Positions 23,336 to 35,275 of a DNA stretch of 64,000 bases are shown piece after piece (position 1 is the first letter of the stretch; every line of letters begins with the position of its first letter). The stretch is taken from assembly GCA_933228675.1 (NCBI GenBank), contig OW121744.1, positions 61,855,928-61,919,927 of the forward strand, read 5' to 3'. Source of the DNA: Stomorhina lunata. Lineage: Eukaryota > Arthropoda > Insecta > Diptera > Rhiniidae. The notes under the pieces are model-generated. The model did no database searches and was not told where the DNA came from. It saw nothing but the letters and a program-made list of their open reading frames with translations. The translations under genes were made by a program, and so were the position numbers.

Positions 23336-24217
23336 CAGTATTTCGCTGAGTTTTAAATTGGTCACCCCAACATAAAAACCTCCGTCGACTTATGAGCAAC
23401 AACTTTGCTTAAGATCATAGCATAATCAAATGCACAGTTTACGATTTAATTTATTTTTATTAATTTTCAGTGGCACCATCTGTTAAGAATTCAGTGTACC
23501 AACTAAGAAACCTTCGGCTCATGCGCAACAACTTTGCTAAACATCATAGCATAATAAAATGCACAGTTCACTATTTAATTCACTTTGAATAATTTTCAGT
23601 GCCACCTGTCGGAAATTAGTCATATCAATTTAATAGTCTTCGCCGGCTCATGCGCAACAAATTTGCTGAAGAGCATAATATGATCAAATGCATAGTTCAC
23701 TATTCTATAAAAGACATATATTTTATATTAAAAGTTATAACGTTAACAATTTTTTCCCTTTTTATCCCTTAATTTCAAAAGGTTCCATATGCATATTTGG
23801 TACTTCTTTGGTAACAATTGAATTCGGTACATATGACTTTATGAATTATTAAGTTGTAATTTTATCCCTTTTTTACCAATTTTGGCCCACAAAAAACAAA
23901 AAAGTACCGAATATGTGTTCGATATTTTACATTTTTTGATTGCAGTACAAAGTTTCTTTCTATATTCATTGCTTCAAAAGATAACAGCGGGTTAAAAATA
24001 GTACCAAAAGAACTATTTTCAGCCTTTTTTACCCCCTTTTTTGCATAGTTTCAAAAAAGTACCAAACACCCGTCCACTTTTTTATAGTTGTTTCTATACT
24101 TTTTACTTTAGGAGACATAACCTTTATTTTCACTCTCTTAGCGGCAAAATTTCTAAAAGTCCCTTCTTGCTTGATCTATATTGTCCAAATTTTATCAAAA
24201 GCGTTTTCGAGATAGCC

Positions 24218-24259
<42 letters not shown>
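23336..24259 (-). mobile_element. Helitron-like element, minus strand, 3' end truncated
   Basis: It reads, from 24259 leftwards, (TA)n, GGCTATCTCGAAAACG, 145-bp monomers, TTATAGAATAGTGAACTATG and three 131-bp units (at about 23656, 23527 and 23398), then stops without the terminal hairpin. It contains no gene; the open frame at 24041-24307 only spans the TA tract. Confidence 0.6.
24220..24259. repeat. (TA)n microsatellite
   Basis: An uninterrupted TA run at the 5' junction of the Helitron-like copy. Beyond it the text ATGGCTATC recurs in the opposite sense, so the tract sits between two inverted halves. Confidence 0.9.
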
Positions 24260-24261
<2 letters not shown>

Positions 24262-24676
24262 GGCTATCAACAGCGTATCTCTAATTAAACCCAGAACAGA
24301 TTTATAAGGGACTTTCTGGGCGATATTAGTATGAATTTATATGAAAAATAAAAACTTTAAATGAAATGTTCTCAAAACTATTGTTTTTGACATTGGCCTT
24401 TTTAGCACCAAGCCACAGATATATACAATTATTGCTCGTTTAAAGATATAATTTTATTCAAAAAAGTTTTATATATTTAAATTATATTATACATAAAACT
24501 TTTGGAAAAATCTTACTCGAGTTATTTTAAGATAAACTTGAGTAATTTTTAACAATTAATCGATTTTCCAAGAAATTTACTCAAACAATTGGAAGTCGAG
24601 TAAAATGAATATCCCTAGTGTAACTTCTTTTTAAAAATGATACATTTGGAAGCTATAAAATTGGCGGTATACATAC
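24260..24676. repeat. Dispersed repeat (24325-24420) in AT-rich sequence
   Basis: Positions 24325-24420 match 10310-10425. The segment ATTGCTCGTTTAAAGATATA at 24435 belongs to the Helitron-like family. The remainder shows nothing recognisable. Confidence 0.5.
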
Positions 24677-24940
24677 TTACTTAATTGGCCTATATTTACA
24701 ATTTGTTAAGATCAAAGGCCAAGCCTATTTTAGAATTTCATGCGCTTCGATCTTGTGCGCATATTCTCCAATTTCGTAAACCAAGATTTGAAACATTTTC
24801 CATCGAAGTATCGGACGTCCTCTTTTACGGGTTAACACGAGATCATTTTCGCACACTTTTCTGGCTGGAGTATTTTCATCCATACGCACAACATGTTCTA
24901 GCCAACGCAGCCGGATATTTTAGGCAATTTTTTATTTAAG
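24677..24940 (-). pseudogene. LINE 3' terminus, 5'-truncated, minus strand
   Basis: The minus strand encodes RLRWLEHVVRMDENTPARKV, a conserved C-terminal block (RLRWLGHVxRM) found at the end of many arthropod LINE reverse transcriptases. The coding piece is followed by a tail reading (GTAA)n on the minus strand, visible here as ACTTACTTAATTGG. It is broken by stops and lacks everything upstream. Related fragments lie at 27947-28288, 31040-31095 and 50567-50762. Confidence 0.7.
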
Positions 24941-25888
24941 TAAATAAAAATTCCTGGAGATTTCAGTTATTTTGTTTTCAAATTTCCACATTTAAGAAGA
25001 AACATCTCAAACCGCTTTGAAATTTAAATTTCGCTAGAAGACAAATCGATTTAAAAAAGTAAATTAGAAATTGTTTCATCAGAAATATTTTAATTTAAAC
25101 TTTGTCCTTGATTAAATTTTGTCATTATTTCTTGGAAATTAATCTTTATTTCTTATATCCCCATCATGATTTCTAATATGTATTTGTTTGAAAAAAGTAT
25201 TAATGGATCTTTAGCGTTAATCCTAAATTTTGTTTAGTCTTTGCCATTAAATATTTAATACCAAAAAAGAATTATTCTTACTAAACACTTGATTTGAGTG
25301 AACATGTGCCCGAATTAGAGACATTTCATGTAGGATTAATTCTTTAACTTTGCAAAATCCCAATACTTATATTAATGCAAATATGAGGGACCACTTTATT
25401 TAGTCTTTTAGTCCTTCTGCCCATATTAAATGTCGATTTAATAAACGCAATTACGAAAAGGTTTAATCAACATAACAAACACAAATACAAATATTTTAAT
25501 GCAAATATGTGAGAGTGTGTAAGTGCGAGTAAGTGTTTGAATTGGCTAACCGTCATTTTCTTGTTTGAATTATGTTTGAAATATCTAAAAACAAGCACTC
25601 AAATAAGTAAACACATACTTATATACTTATATACATATATGTATATTTATACTATATGTCTATTTTCTATTTATAAATACATATAAGTATTAGGATGGCT
25701 TCAATAAGGTTGGCTCATACAATAGAAATGTAGTTTCCTCATTTGTACCACCTAGGAAGACGTGTAATCCGATAGTTTAACGTTATATAGTGAAGTCGTG
25801 TCATCTGATTTTAGCTAGACTTATTATTTAAGCTTTTGGTTCTACAGCAAATCGAAGGCGTGCGGTAGTCTTCACAGCCGCGGCGTCG
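24941..25888. other. AT-rich intergenic stretch
   Basis: No gene. Short TATA/CATA tracts lie at 25600-25690. The last five bases (25884-25888, CGTCG) resemble the target duplication of the element that follows. Confidence 0.45.
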
Positions 25889-26949
25889 CGCTATGGTATT
25901 TCTGCTGTAACAATGTCATTTTTTGACAACCGCTTTTGAAAAATCTAATGATGTAGTTCTATAGAGAAGAGTCTAGGTATTAAGAATCAATAGCTGTTTT
26001 CAAGAAAAAAATATATTATGTGTTATAAAAAAGGTATTACAACGTGCTTAATATTTTAAAACGAAAAGTGATGAAATCTTTCATAAAATTCAGTAGCTCA
26101 TGCATCGAATATAGTTCCACAGCTTTTATCTTGATGTCGATTTAATTAAGATACAAAACCTTGGTTCTAGTGTGCAGAAGAAAATAACTTAATCTCGTAT
26201 ATAGCTTAGGAGATATCAGGAAATCAAAAAATGTTCTACAAAATTCACAGTTTTTGTTTTTCTTTGGACAACAATTAAGTTGGCTCGGTTTCGCTAGGGG
26301 CTCAAACCAAAACCACGTGAAAGGCGAAAGTCTCTTCTTTAGATTGAGTGAAAAAAAATTCACCGAAATTTACCGATCGCAGAACAAAGTTTAAAATTTT
26401 CTGAAAAAAGTCATATAAATTGTTACGCATAATAAAAGCAAAAAGTGTTGCAGTCGTTTAGGCGTTACTTTTAATAAAATTGAATTTGCAACAGGTGTAA
26501 GTCCAAGGCAGGTACCCCAGGAGTTGATGGATTTCTAGAGCTCTTTTTTGGGCCTACTTATAGACGTTTGCTGAATTTCATAAAATTCTGTTGAGAACTG
26601 CTACTTGTACATTGCGAAGAAAAATATGTGAAAAGGGGCAGGTATCCCAGGGAGTCGATGGATTTCCAAAAGTTTTTTTATTCTTTTTTATTTAAAGCTG
26701 AACAAGTATGCAAAAATGAAGGAATACCACTTTTCGATGTTGGGGGGTACTTTGGTAAGCACAAATGTAGTAAGACATTCCTTTTGGGATTCACTGAAGG
26801 TTAAATTGGCGTTAAAAAGTAAAAAATAGCAACTACACATTAGAAAGAAAAAGAAAAATTTATCTAATCTGGGATTTTATCTTAGTAACTAGAAGTTCTT
26901 GTAGGATCTGCGTATAAAAAAAACTTTTTAAGACAAAATTTGGATCTTC
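25889..26949 (+). mobile_element. Non-autonomous Transib-like element (N family), right end cut
   Basis: The left tip CGCTATGGTATTTCTGCTG (consensus CACTATGG) is preceded by CGTCG, as at 35271-35275. The interior matches 22195-23202, with monomer-like units at about 26500-26690 and the duplicated end region around 26725 (ATACCACTTTTCG, heptamer decayed). The right side stops where the 3' end of an RTE copy begins at 26951, so the RTE insertion or a deletion removed the right tip. Confidence 0.6.
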
Positions 26950-27235
26950 TTCTGTAATCCTTGACTCTCAGTAGAGCCTCCACCATCCTTTTGTATCGAA
27001 CACAATGTCAGGCCTACATCATTCCATGAAAAGTTTGCTGCTTGCAATTCCGCATCAATTGACCTTCTCCAAGTTTTAGCAGGTGCACTAACATGACGGT
27101 CGCCTCCCTGAGGATTCCAACGGGGCCTTATCCACAGCTCTTCAAAGTGTGTGGCCTATCTACCACCATTTTTGTTGACATACCTATATAGAAGCAGTTT
27201 AGTAGATCTTGATTTCTTATTCGCCGCTAGCATTT

Positions 27236-28745
27236 GTTTTAAAAGGTTTGCAGGCGCTTATCGATGACATTTGTTCTTCTCAAAGTTTCGCAGGCGTAAT
27301 ACAGGATGGACTTGACATTTGAGTTGTATATTCGTGACTTAGTTGTTGTTGATACTTGCCGACATTTCCAAATAGATTTTGAATTATTAATACCCGATTC
27401 AAAATCCTCGTCGGCGCCACCTTTTGTAGGTACCAAACTTCCAAGTTAACTAAAGGTACCTTTAACATCCAATAACCTCGTTATTCACATTGATATGTGT
27501 CGACGAGTTTGTATCATAGCCTCCACGCATAATCTTTGTCTTGGAAATATTGATTTCCAGCTCAGCTGCCCGAGATTCAACAGTGATAGCTTTAGTATTT
27601 TCTCGGAGGTGACCTGAGTTTTGACTTAGAAGACATACGTCATCAGCGTATTCCAAGTCCTCGAGTTGTTTAAAGGGTGCCCATTGGATATCACGCCTAC
27701 CATTCAGTGCCGCGCTCATTACATTGTCGATGACAAGAATAAAAAGTATAGGTGACAATATACATTATTGTCTTACTCCAGTAGTAACTTCGAACGGATT
27801 AGACAATGTACCTTTATGTAGAACTCGACATTTGAAGTCCACGTACATTGCCTGAATTAAGTTCAGAATTTTCGATGGTTACGATTTTCTAAAATTCTCC
27901 ATAGGTAGCTCCTATTGACGCTGTCAAAGACCTTCATAAATTCGATACTTACTTACTTACGTAAATGGCCTATAGTAACAACCTGTTTAGGTCAAAGGCC
28001 GATCATATTTTAGAATTCCACCCGCTTCTATCTTATGCGCATATTTTCCAATTTCTCATGCCAAGTTTTGAAAGATTTTCTTCGACTTGGTCATTCCATC
28101 ATAGTTTTGGGCGCCCTCTTTTCAGGATCATTGTCAAACACTTTTCTTGGCGGAGTATTTTCATCCATTCGCACAACATGTCCTAGCCAACGCAGCCGCT
28201 GTTGCTTAATGTGTTTTACTATGTCTATGTCAGTGTATAACTCATACAGCTCATGGTTCATTTGATGTCGATACTCATTGTTGACGCGAAAGTCAATAAA
28301 CGCTAGGTAAATGAGTGTGATTAGGTCAACACAAGTTCGATTCTCTCTGAACCCAAACTGATTTTAGCGGAGTGTTTCGGAAACTGCGTCGGACATTCTA
28401 TTATTCAATTTTATTCAACTTTGTATTTATTTTGCTCGGTATTGGAAGAAGTGTTATACCTCTGTAGTTATTGCAGTCTTTGGAGTCACCCTTTTTTGGT
28501 ATTTCGACTAGTATACCTTCATTCCAGGAGGTTGGTAGAGCTTATTCTTCCCATATTTTACGCAGAAATGGGTGCCACAGTCTCGCCGATCCTTCAACAT
28601 CACATAAAAGCATCTCCGCTGAGATATTGTCATTACCCGCGGTCATGTTGCGCTTAAGGTTTTTAATGGCATTCTTCACTTCTTGTATTGTTGGTAAGCT
28701 GTCTGAAATTCATGGCTTTAGCTATTCTTTTAGCCATCAGGAAGG
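27236..28745 (-). pseudogene. RTE reverse transcriptase, copy 2, fragmented
   Basis: Minus-strand frames give, in order, [18 protein letters not shown] text (about 28500-28460), FRENRTCVDLI (about 28370-28320), a break at the FIDF motif caused by an inserted LINE end, then LILVIDNVMSAALNGRRDIQ and LEYADDVCLLSQNSGHL (27758-27600) with the YADD active-site Asp pair, then EINISKTKIM. The C-terminus follows in other frames (27436-27239, SGINNSKSIWK...VLYYAC). Several stops and frame changes rule out function. Confidence 0.85.
27947..28288 (-). mobile_element. 5'-truncated LINE 3' end nested in RTE copy 2
   Basis: The minus strand encodes NEYRHQMNHELYELYTDID, then HIKQQRLRWLGHVVRMDEN, typical of the C-terminus of a second LINE family, and ends with (GTAA)n, seen as ACTTACTTACTTACGTAA at 27947. 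It splits the RTE text that should read CATAAAGTCGATAAACGC. Flanks AAATTCGAT (27938-27946) and AAAGTCAAT (28289-28297) are probably a decayed 9-bp target duplication. Confidence 0.8.
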
Positions 28746-29490
28746 CCGCACCCCATCACCCTCCGAGCGACCGGAGTGAAGAAACACAGTATTTTCGCTC
28801 CGAATTTCCCCTTGCCCTGTCCATCTTGCTTCTTGCACCGCCAGCGAATCAATTTTATAACCCAACATTTCACGCCTTAGCTGTTCTAATTTGCCAGTTT
28901 CGTTTAGCGTACGCACATGCCATGTCCAAACTTCAAACTTTCCTTCATGCAGGTGGGATGTGGTAGGATTTATGATCCGATATCTTCAGATAGAATTGGT
29001 TTCATTCATCATAATGTTCTTGCATAGATTAGGCACCTCCAAAATTGTGCCAACTGCCGTAGAAGGGGGATTTCTCGCATGATTACCTCTTGGAGTAGTA
29101 TATTCTGTAATGTTGTTTCTTTACATGCTTAAAACATCGTAAGTACTAAGTCGATGGATGGTGAGTCCAAAGGCAAGAGCCACGTTTGTAAAACGAGCCG
29201 CTCGATCCGAGACAGACGCCGGCTTGCAGCCACAACTAGCATGTTGAACAGACGCTGCATTTTCGTTCTTTACCAAGTACAATTATCTTAGACCCTTAGA
29301 CCAAATACGTTGGCAAGGCTCTAAGATAACACCCTCTCACGTTGGCCTTTCTTAGAATCCCACTCGGGTTGTTTACCTCATCTTCAAATAAGTTGCACAG
29401 GTTTCCAGGATGTACCACGAGGAGGTGTGAGTAGGAATTGAATACAATTGTTACCTGTTGACAGGAAACCCAGGCAATAACTGCATCCCA

Positions 29491-29526
29491 TTTGCATCCC
29501 TTCTTCATCTTAATTTACTATGAACT
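29491..29526. other. Junction with left target duplication of RTE copy 3
   Basis: TTACTATGAACT at 29515-29526 is repeated exactly at 30962-30973, on the other side of RTE copy 3. Confidence 0.8.
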
Positions 29527-30961
29527 TCTTCTTCTGTTATCCTTGACTCAGATTGGAGCATAGGGCCTCAACCATCCTTTTATATCGAACTCTATTGCAA
29601 AATATTAGGCAAACATCATTCCATGAATAGTTTGCTGCAGAGTTACAGCCGCATCAATTGACCTTCTCCACGTTCTTGCAGGTGCACCAACACGACGGCC
29701 GCTTCCTTGTGGATTCAAACGAAGCGCTTGTCGAGCAATGTTGGTATTTGGCCTCCGAAGTGTGTGGCCTATCCATTTCCGTTGACATACCTCTATAAAA
29801 AAGGGCTTTGGTTTGTAGCGTTTAGTAGATCTTAATTTTTTATGCGATTTGGCCACCTAATATTAAGGATTTGCCGCAAGCATTTGTTTGCGAAGATTTG
29901 TAGGCGCTTATCGATGGCATTTGTGCGTTTCGAAGTTTCGCAGCCGTAATACAAGATGGACTTGACATTCGAGTTATATATTCATAACTTAGTTGTTGTT
30001 GATATTTGCCGAGATTTCCAAATAACCGAATGCAGATTTTGCCTTATTAATACGCGATTCAATGTCATCGTGGGCGCCACCTTTTGTAGATACCAAACTA
30101 CAAAGATAATTAAAGACAACTACACATCCAATAACCTCGTTATCCACATTGATGTGTGGCGACGGGTTTGCACCATAGCCGTCAGGCATAATCTTTGTCT
30201 TGGAAATATTGATTTCCAGCCCAGCTGCCCGAGATTCGACAGTAATAGCGCTAGCGCTTTTTTGAAGGTGATCTGGGCTTTGGCTTATAAGACATACATC
30301 ATCGGCGTATTCCAAGTCCTCGAGTTGTTTAAAGGGTGTCTATTGGATACAACGTCTACCATTCATTCAGTGCCGTGCGCATTATATTGTCGATGACAAG
30401 AATAAAAAGTATGGGTAATAAGATACATACTTGTCTTACTGCAGTAGTAACTTCGAACGGATTAAACAATTTACCTTTATGTAGAACCCGGCATTTAAAG
30501 TCCACGTGCATTGCCCGAAGTAAGTTCACAATTTTCGTTGGCATGTTACGGTTTTCTAAAATTCTCCATAGATAGCTCCTGTTGACACTGTCGAAGGCCT
30601 TCATAAAGTCGATAAACGCTAGGTAAATGGGGGGCGGAATTAATTACATTGCTCCAGTACTATTCTTTCTGTGTTGATTAGATCAATACAAGATCTAGAA
30701 ACTGCCTCAGACGTTCTATTAATTTACTCCGCTTAGTATTTTTCTCGGTATTGGAAGAGTGTTATTCCCCTGTAGTTATTGCAGTCTTTGGAGTCACCCT
30801 TTTTTGGTATTTTGACTAGTATAACTTCATTCCAGGGGGTTGGTGGAGCTTCTTCTTCACATATTTTAAGCACAAATGGGTGCCACAGTCTCGCCGATCC
30901 TTCAACGTCACATAAAAGCATCTCCGCTGAGATATTGTCATTGCCCGGGGCTTTGGGGCTT
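29527..30961 (-). mobile_element. RTE-clade LINE copy 3, 5'-truncated, with target duplication
   Basis: Minus strand. From 30961: GNDNISAEMLLCDVEGSARL and [20 protein letters not shown] (30978-30733), then MKAFDSVNRSYLWRILENRN and DFKCRVLHKGKLFNPFEVTT (30604-30356), then MEYADDVCLISQSPDHLQKS and EINISKTKIM (30315-29989), then the C-terminal GRRVGAPARTWRRSIDAA (29856-29605) and the 3' end at about 29527 in CTTCTTCTG. It starts inside the fingers of the reverse transcriptase, the usual result of incomplete target-primed reverse transcription, and is flanked by a 12-bp duplication TTACTATGAACT. Frameshifts separate the pieces and the motif B text reads VRQVC instead of VRQGC. Confidence 0.88.
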
Positions 30962-30973
30962 TTACTATGAACT

Positions 30974-31195
30974 AACAATGAGTAATCAAATTTTAAAATG
31001 CTTAATTATGGAAGTCCATTTACAACTTCATATTTCTTTGCGTAAGTAGGACCTTTGACCTTAACTGGTTGCAAATATAGACCATTCAAGTAAGTAAGTA
31101 AACTTTTTAACGATTTCCCTAAAGTAGATTATTTTCATACAGAAGTGGAACCATTCTAATAAATATTTATGAGGAAATGTGTTGATGTAAAAATG
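30974..31195 (+). mobile_element. Very short LINE 3' tail
   Basis: At 31040-31095 the text CTTTGACCTTAACTGGTTGC and a following AAGTAAGTAAGTA match the extreme 3' end of the (GTAA)n-tailed LINE at 50720-50762, in plus orientation. Only about 50 bp of the element are present. The rest of the stretch shows nothing recognisable. Confidence 0.55.
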
Positions 31196-31588
31196 TACCC
31201 TGCAGTAAATGCCGTCAGAGAAACAATACTGTTTTGCTATTGACAATGTCTCCAGTACTACTTGCCTATTTTGCCCCATCCAATGTTATCTACTATTGAC
31301 ATTTAACATTTAGAGTTCCTACGAAATCTACCAGTAGACATTACCACTATTTACTTAGTATTGACTTTGTAGTTCTTTTGGTCCAAATGGAGACATTGGG
31401 ATCAAATCGGGGCCTATTGATATACATATATGTTGACACATTCGTTGACAATGTCACCAGATATATACTAGAATAGTTGTCTCTATATATTCACTATTTC
31501 AGTACTGAACTAAAATTGGGGACATTAGAATTGATGTTACACAAAGTGTCGACATGGAGACACATGATCCCAGTTTTACTACAGGGTA
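31196..31588. mobile_element. MITE with 14-bp terminal inverted repeats
   Basis: TACCCTGCAGTAAA at 31196-31209 is mirrored by TTTACTACAGGGTA at 31575-31588, with one mismatch. The 393-bp interior is non-coding and rich in GACATT/GGAGACA words. TA at both tips may be the duplicated target. Confidence 0.7.
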
Positions 31589-32465
31589 TGTATTGAATAC
31601 GTACATACATTCATATACATTTAAATTTGTATGTTAGTAGAGTATTTAAGTGAGTCCTTTCTGTACTTTCCTTGATAACAAAATTCAAGGATATTTAATA
31701 TTGTGTCCATAATGATGATAGTCAGCAATTTATATTTTAGGCATGTGTTGTCGTTGTTGTTATTTGTGTTACTGTTTTGCTATATTTCACTAAGTGAGTG
31801 TGTGCGTCAGTTTTTATGTGTGTGTGTGTGAAAACATACACATGTATTTATTTATTACAAATATGTCAGTCACAATAACAACAATAGAAATAGTGGCAGC
31901 AACAAAAGGATATACAATATAATTTACTGATGGCCTTTTACTTTTCATAACAACATTTACATGTTGTAAGTTGAGGGTAAAACAACATTTACAATCCTTA
32001 ACAAAAACAACAAAAATAAATATGTATGCGATATATAAAAGGATAAACTACAAAAATAGAAACTAATAAAATTGGACACACCCTCACGGAATTCGGTTAC
32101 TACTAGCGTCATTGAACACTAACTTAGTCCGTTTATCTACGGACACAATGTGTGCAGAAGTATCAATTGATGTTCATTCATATTTTACTTTTGGATACCT
32201 TTTCAGTTAGTCACTTACGTAGTAGGAACATTTTTGGGAATTATAACTATTAGGCACTAAGTATTAGTGTTATTGTTATGGCTAGTAATAAAGCGGAGCG
32301 GGTTTATTTCAATTTACTTTTACTCCTTCTTATTTTAGTGTAATCAATTATTTCAACCATACCCTAAGGTATAGTGGAATGATTAAAAAAAGTGGAACTT
32401 AATGCTAAAAGGATATACCGAATTTAACACCCTTGCAAATACCACATATACAGTAGTACATCGTG
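31589..32465. other. AT-rich intergenic stretch
   Basis: No gene recognised. A (TG)n tract lies at about 31795-31830 and CAACAA-type tracts at 31880-32010. Confidence 0.5.
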
Positions 32466-33256
32466 TATATGGGCAAAAATCAAATAGATTTAATTTTCGT
32501 TTTTATGATATTATGGTAATTTATACATACCTTAATCCGAAGAAATAATGCAATTATGAAAGTGAAAAAAACAATATTTTTGCATTTTTTTAACCGCGAT
32601 TTTTGCGAAATTTTACAAAATGTGAGTCTTAGTGAAATAAATGACATCACTTTCATGCCTTATGTGATTTTTAAAATCTTCATAAAACTGTAGCCAACAA
32701 TGATCTTTTGGTGCGCTTTTGCTTTTAGGTGTAAAAAAACTCGGTTTACGCGGTAGTTTGGAAATTTTCGAACATATTTGCGAGTGTGCTCCTCAAAAAC
32801 CCGGTATTTTGAAAAATTTTAGTTCAAGTTTTTGTCACTTACAACAGTTGTAAGTTATACCTATATGAATCACATTAACGAGATATATATCAAACGATGC
32901 GAAACTGAAAGACCTACAAATTCTTATCTATTTTTTTAGAATTCCTTGAGGCGGCCAAAAAATATGCGATAAAAGCTAAAAAGTGGCAAAAACGAGCTTC
33001 AAATTTTGACAGCCATTAAGTAGTATTAGAAGTGACGAAATTAAAATTTAGAGGGTAATAGATTTATTCCCCAAGTGTGGTGGCTATTTCGTAGAACAAC
33101 GACTTGGGTCCAAATGTTGAAACGAATGCAGAAGAAGACGAAATATAAAGAAAAACTTGAATGCTTTAATCGATTTTTTAACGTTTTTTTTTTTTAATTT
33201 GTATGTCAATTACGCTTAGAAAAGCAAATTTGCGCTACTACGATATTGTGTTCGAA
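32466..33256 (-). repeat. Dispersed repeat, partner of 4427-4735
   Basis: The right 300 bases mirror 4427-4735. The left edge carries ATATGGGCAAAAATCAAA, also seen at 4302. No coding frame. The pairing of both landmarks in the two places suggests one non-autonomous element family, rearranged in at least one copy. Confidence 0.6.
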
Positions 33257-33590
33257 AACCGGCTACAGCAAGAATGTGGGAAGTGAAGGTAGATGAAAAC
33301 TGAAAAATGTTTGTTTTTGTTCAGTCGATAATCTACGCTTTTACTTTTGGTTTATGAACATAATTCTTAATAGTTATGTTTGTAAATTTAGTAATAATGC
33401 GAGGTTTTCGATCTGTCTAAATTGGGGATAATCCTCCTGAAGAGATGGCTTAACCAACCATCGAAACGCGTCGAGGAATTTGGTTTCTCCGCAAACGTTT
33501 TTTGGCTTTTTATCAATAAATTGATCTGTTACATTAATAAATAAATGTAACAGGTTTGGGATCAAATGCAAATACTCTTCTTTTTGAAAA
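33257..33590 (+). repeat. Repeat shared with 62840-63115, leading into a minisatellite
   Basis: Text such as AACTGAAAAATGTTTGT, TCTGTCTA, GGATAATCCTCCTGA and ACCAACCATC occurs in the same order at 62890-63060. In both places it borders a TTTCTATAGAAA minisatellite, so the two form one unit of repeat structure. No protein is recognised. Confidence 0.7.
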
Positions 33591-34830
33591 ATTTTTTTAT
33601 GGAAATTTATTTATCAAACATTTTTTTTATAGAAAATTTTTCTACAGAAAAATATTTCTAAATTTATCTTTAGAAAAAAATTTTTATCAAAAATTTTTTT
33701 TTTGAGAAAATTTTCACAGAAAAATATTTTATCGAAAAATGTTAAAGAAAATTATTTTTATCAAAAGTTTTTCTATACAAAATTTTATTTTCAAAAATAT
33801 TTCTATAGAAAATTTTCTTATTATCTATTTTTTCTATAGAAAATTTGATATGAAAAATTTTTGTATAGAAAATTATTTTGTTTATAATTTTTCATTTTTT
33901 ATCCAAAAGTTACTATAGAAAATTTTTTATTCAAAGAAAATTTTTATCGAAAATTTTTTGATAGAAAATTTTACAGAAAAATATTTTTATCGAAAAAATT
34001 TCCAAAGAAAAATATTTTTATCAAAAATTTTTCTATACAACATTTTTTTTATCAAAAACATTTATATAGAAAATTTTCTTATCAAAAATTTTTCTATAGA
34101 AAATTTTGTTTTGAAAAATTTTCTATAGAAAATTACTTTATCCATATTTTTTTGATAATTTTTTATCCAAAAATTTACTACAGAAAATGCTTATATTCAA
34201 AATTTTTCTATAGAAATTTTGTTTATCCAAAACTATTTTCTATAAAAAATTTGTTTATCCAAAATTTTTCTATAGAAAATTTTGTTTATCAACAATTTTT
34301 TTACCAAAAAATTTTTTATGAAAATTTTTTCTATAGAAAATTTTTCTAAATTTATCTTTAGAAAGAATTTTTATCGAAAATAGTTTTTGAGAAAATTTTC
34401 ACAGAAAAAATATTTTTATCGAGAAAATTTCCAAATTTTTCTATACCAATTATTTTTATCAAAAATTTTTCTATAGAAAATTTTCTTATCAAAAATTTTT
34501 GTATAGAAAATTTTGTTATGAAAAAATTTTCTATAAAACATTTTGTTATCCACGTTTACTATAGAAAATTTTTTTATTCAAAATTTTTCTGGAGAAAATT
34601 TTTTTATCCAAAACTTTAACTTTTAGTAAAAAATTTGTTTATCCAAAATTTTTCTATAGAAAATTTTGTTTATCAAGAATTTTTTTATCAAAAACTTTTC
34701 TATAAACGTTTATCTTTAGAAAAAAAATTTTATAGAAAATTTTTTGATAGAAACATTTTTTTTGAGAAAATTTTCACAGAAAAATTTTTTTATTGAAAAA
34801 TCTTTAATATTCAATCTTCTATAAGAAAAT
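33591..34830 (-). repeat. 30-bp palindrome-bearing minisatellite, reverse orientation
   Basis: Degenerate units of about 30 bp of the form TTATCAAAAATTTTTCTATAG run for 1.2 kb. Each has the palindrome TTTCTATAGAAA. It is the reverse complement of the array at 63121-64000. Frames inside it, such as 34152-34349, are repeat artefacts. Confidence 0.9.
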
Positions 34831-35275
34831 GTTTGTATCAAAAATATCTAAAAAAAATATTTTTTTGTCTAAGAAATATAAAAATCTTAAAATTCGAATA
34901 CATTTATTTCAAACAATGTTTACAAAAATAAAAGTAAACGTGGCAATAATGATCGAGTTTTGTCCAAAAATTGCTGATTTTCAAAAACCGCTGGTTAGGA
35001 TGCATGTCCAAAATTATTCAAAATATAGTATACATACTTCCCTCAAAACAGTACGGATGTCAAAAAAATGCAAAAAAAGTATATCTTTTTTTTTGTATTG
35101 GACCAACACTCAGGGGATGACCCCTACGTATGCATATGCATTGTGCTGGAACTAGGAAAAAAAGTTGTGGGAAGGAGGATAGAGGGAGTAGTGTTTGTGG
35201 AAATTCGATTTGAACCTTTGGATATCATAATTAGAAGGGAAGACTAATGTAGGAAGTTTTCTCTATAGTGCGTCG
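34831..35275. other. Non-coding stretch before a Transib-like element
   Basis: No gene recognised. The last bases are CTATAGTG-CGTCG; CGTCG (35271-35275) is the left target duplication of the element that follows. Confidence 0.55.

Larger units (their letters stand above)
26951..29490 (-). mobile_element. RTE-clade LINE copy 2, with a nested LINE and an endonuclease deletion
   Basis: Reading leftwards: 5' untranslated region (about 29490-28970), endonuclease N-terminus (28960-28750, including EARWTGQGE), then directly the reverse transcriptase start (about 28700), palm and thumb pieces, and the 3' end at 26951 (CTTCTTCTGTAATCCTTGAC on the plus strand). The middle of the endonuclease, including the DFNAKVG block, is missing. 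A separate LINE fragment interrupts the palm motif at 27947-28288. Confidence 0.85.

Noticed and set aside
29956..30575. Plus-strand frames of 146 and 79 codons
   Set aside because: Antisense of the RTE reverse transcriptase, which has FDSV and YADD motifs on the minus strand.
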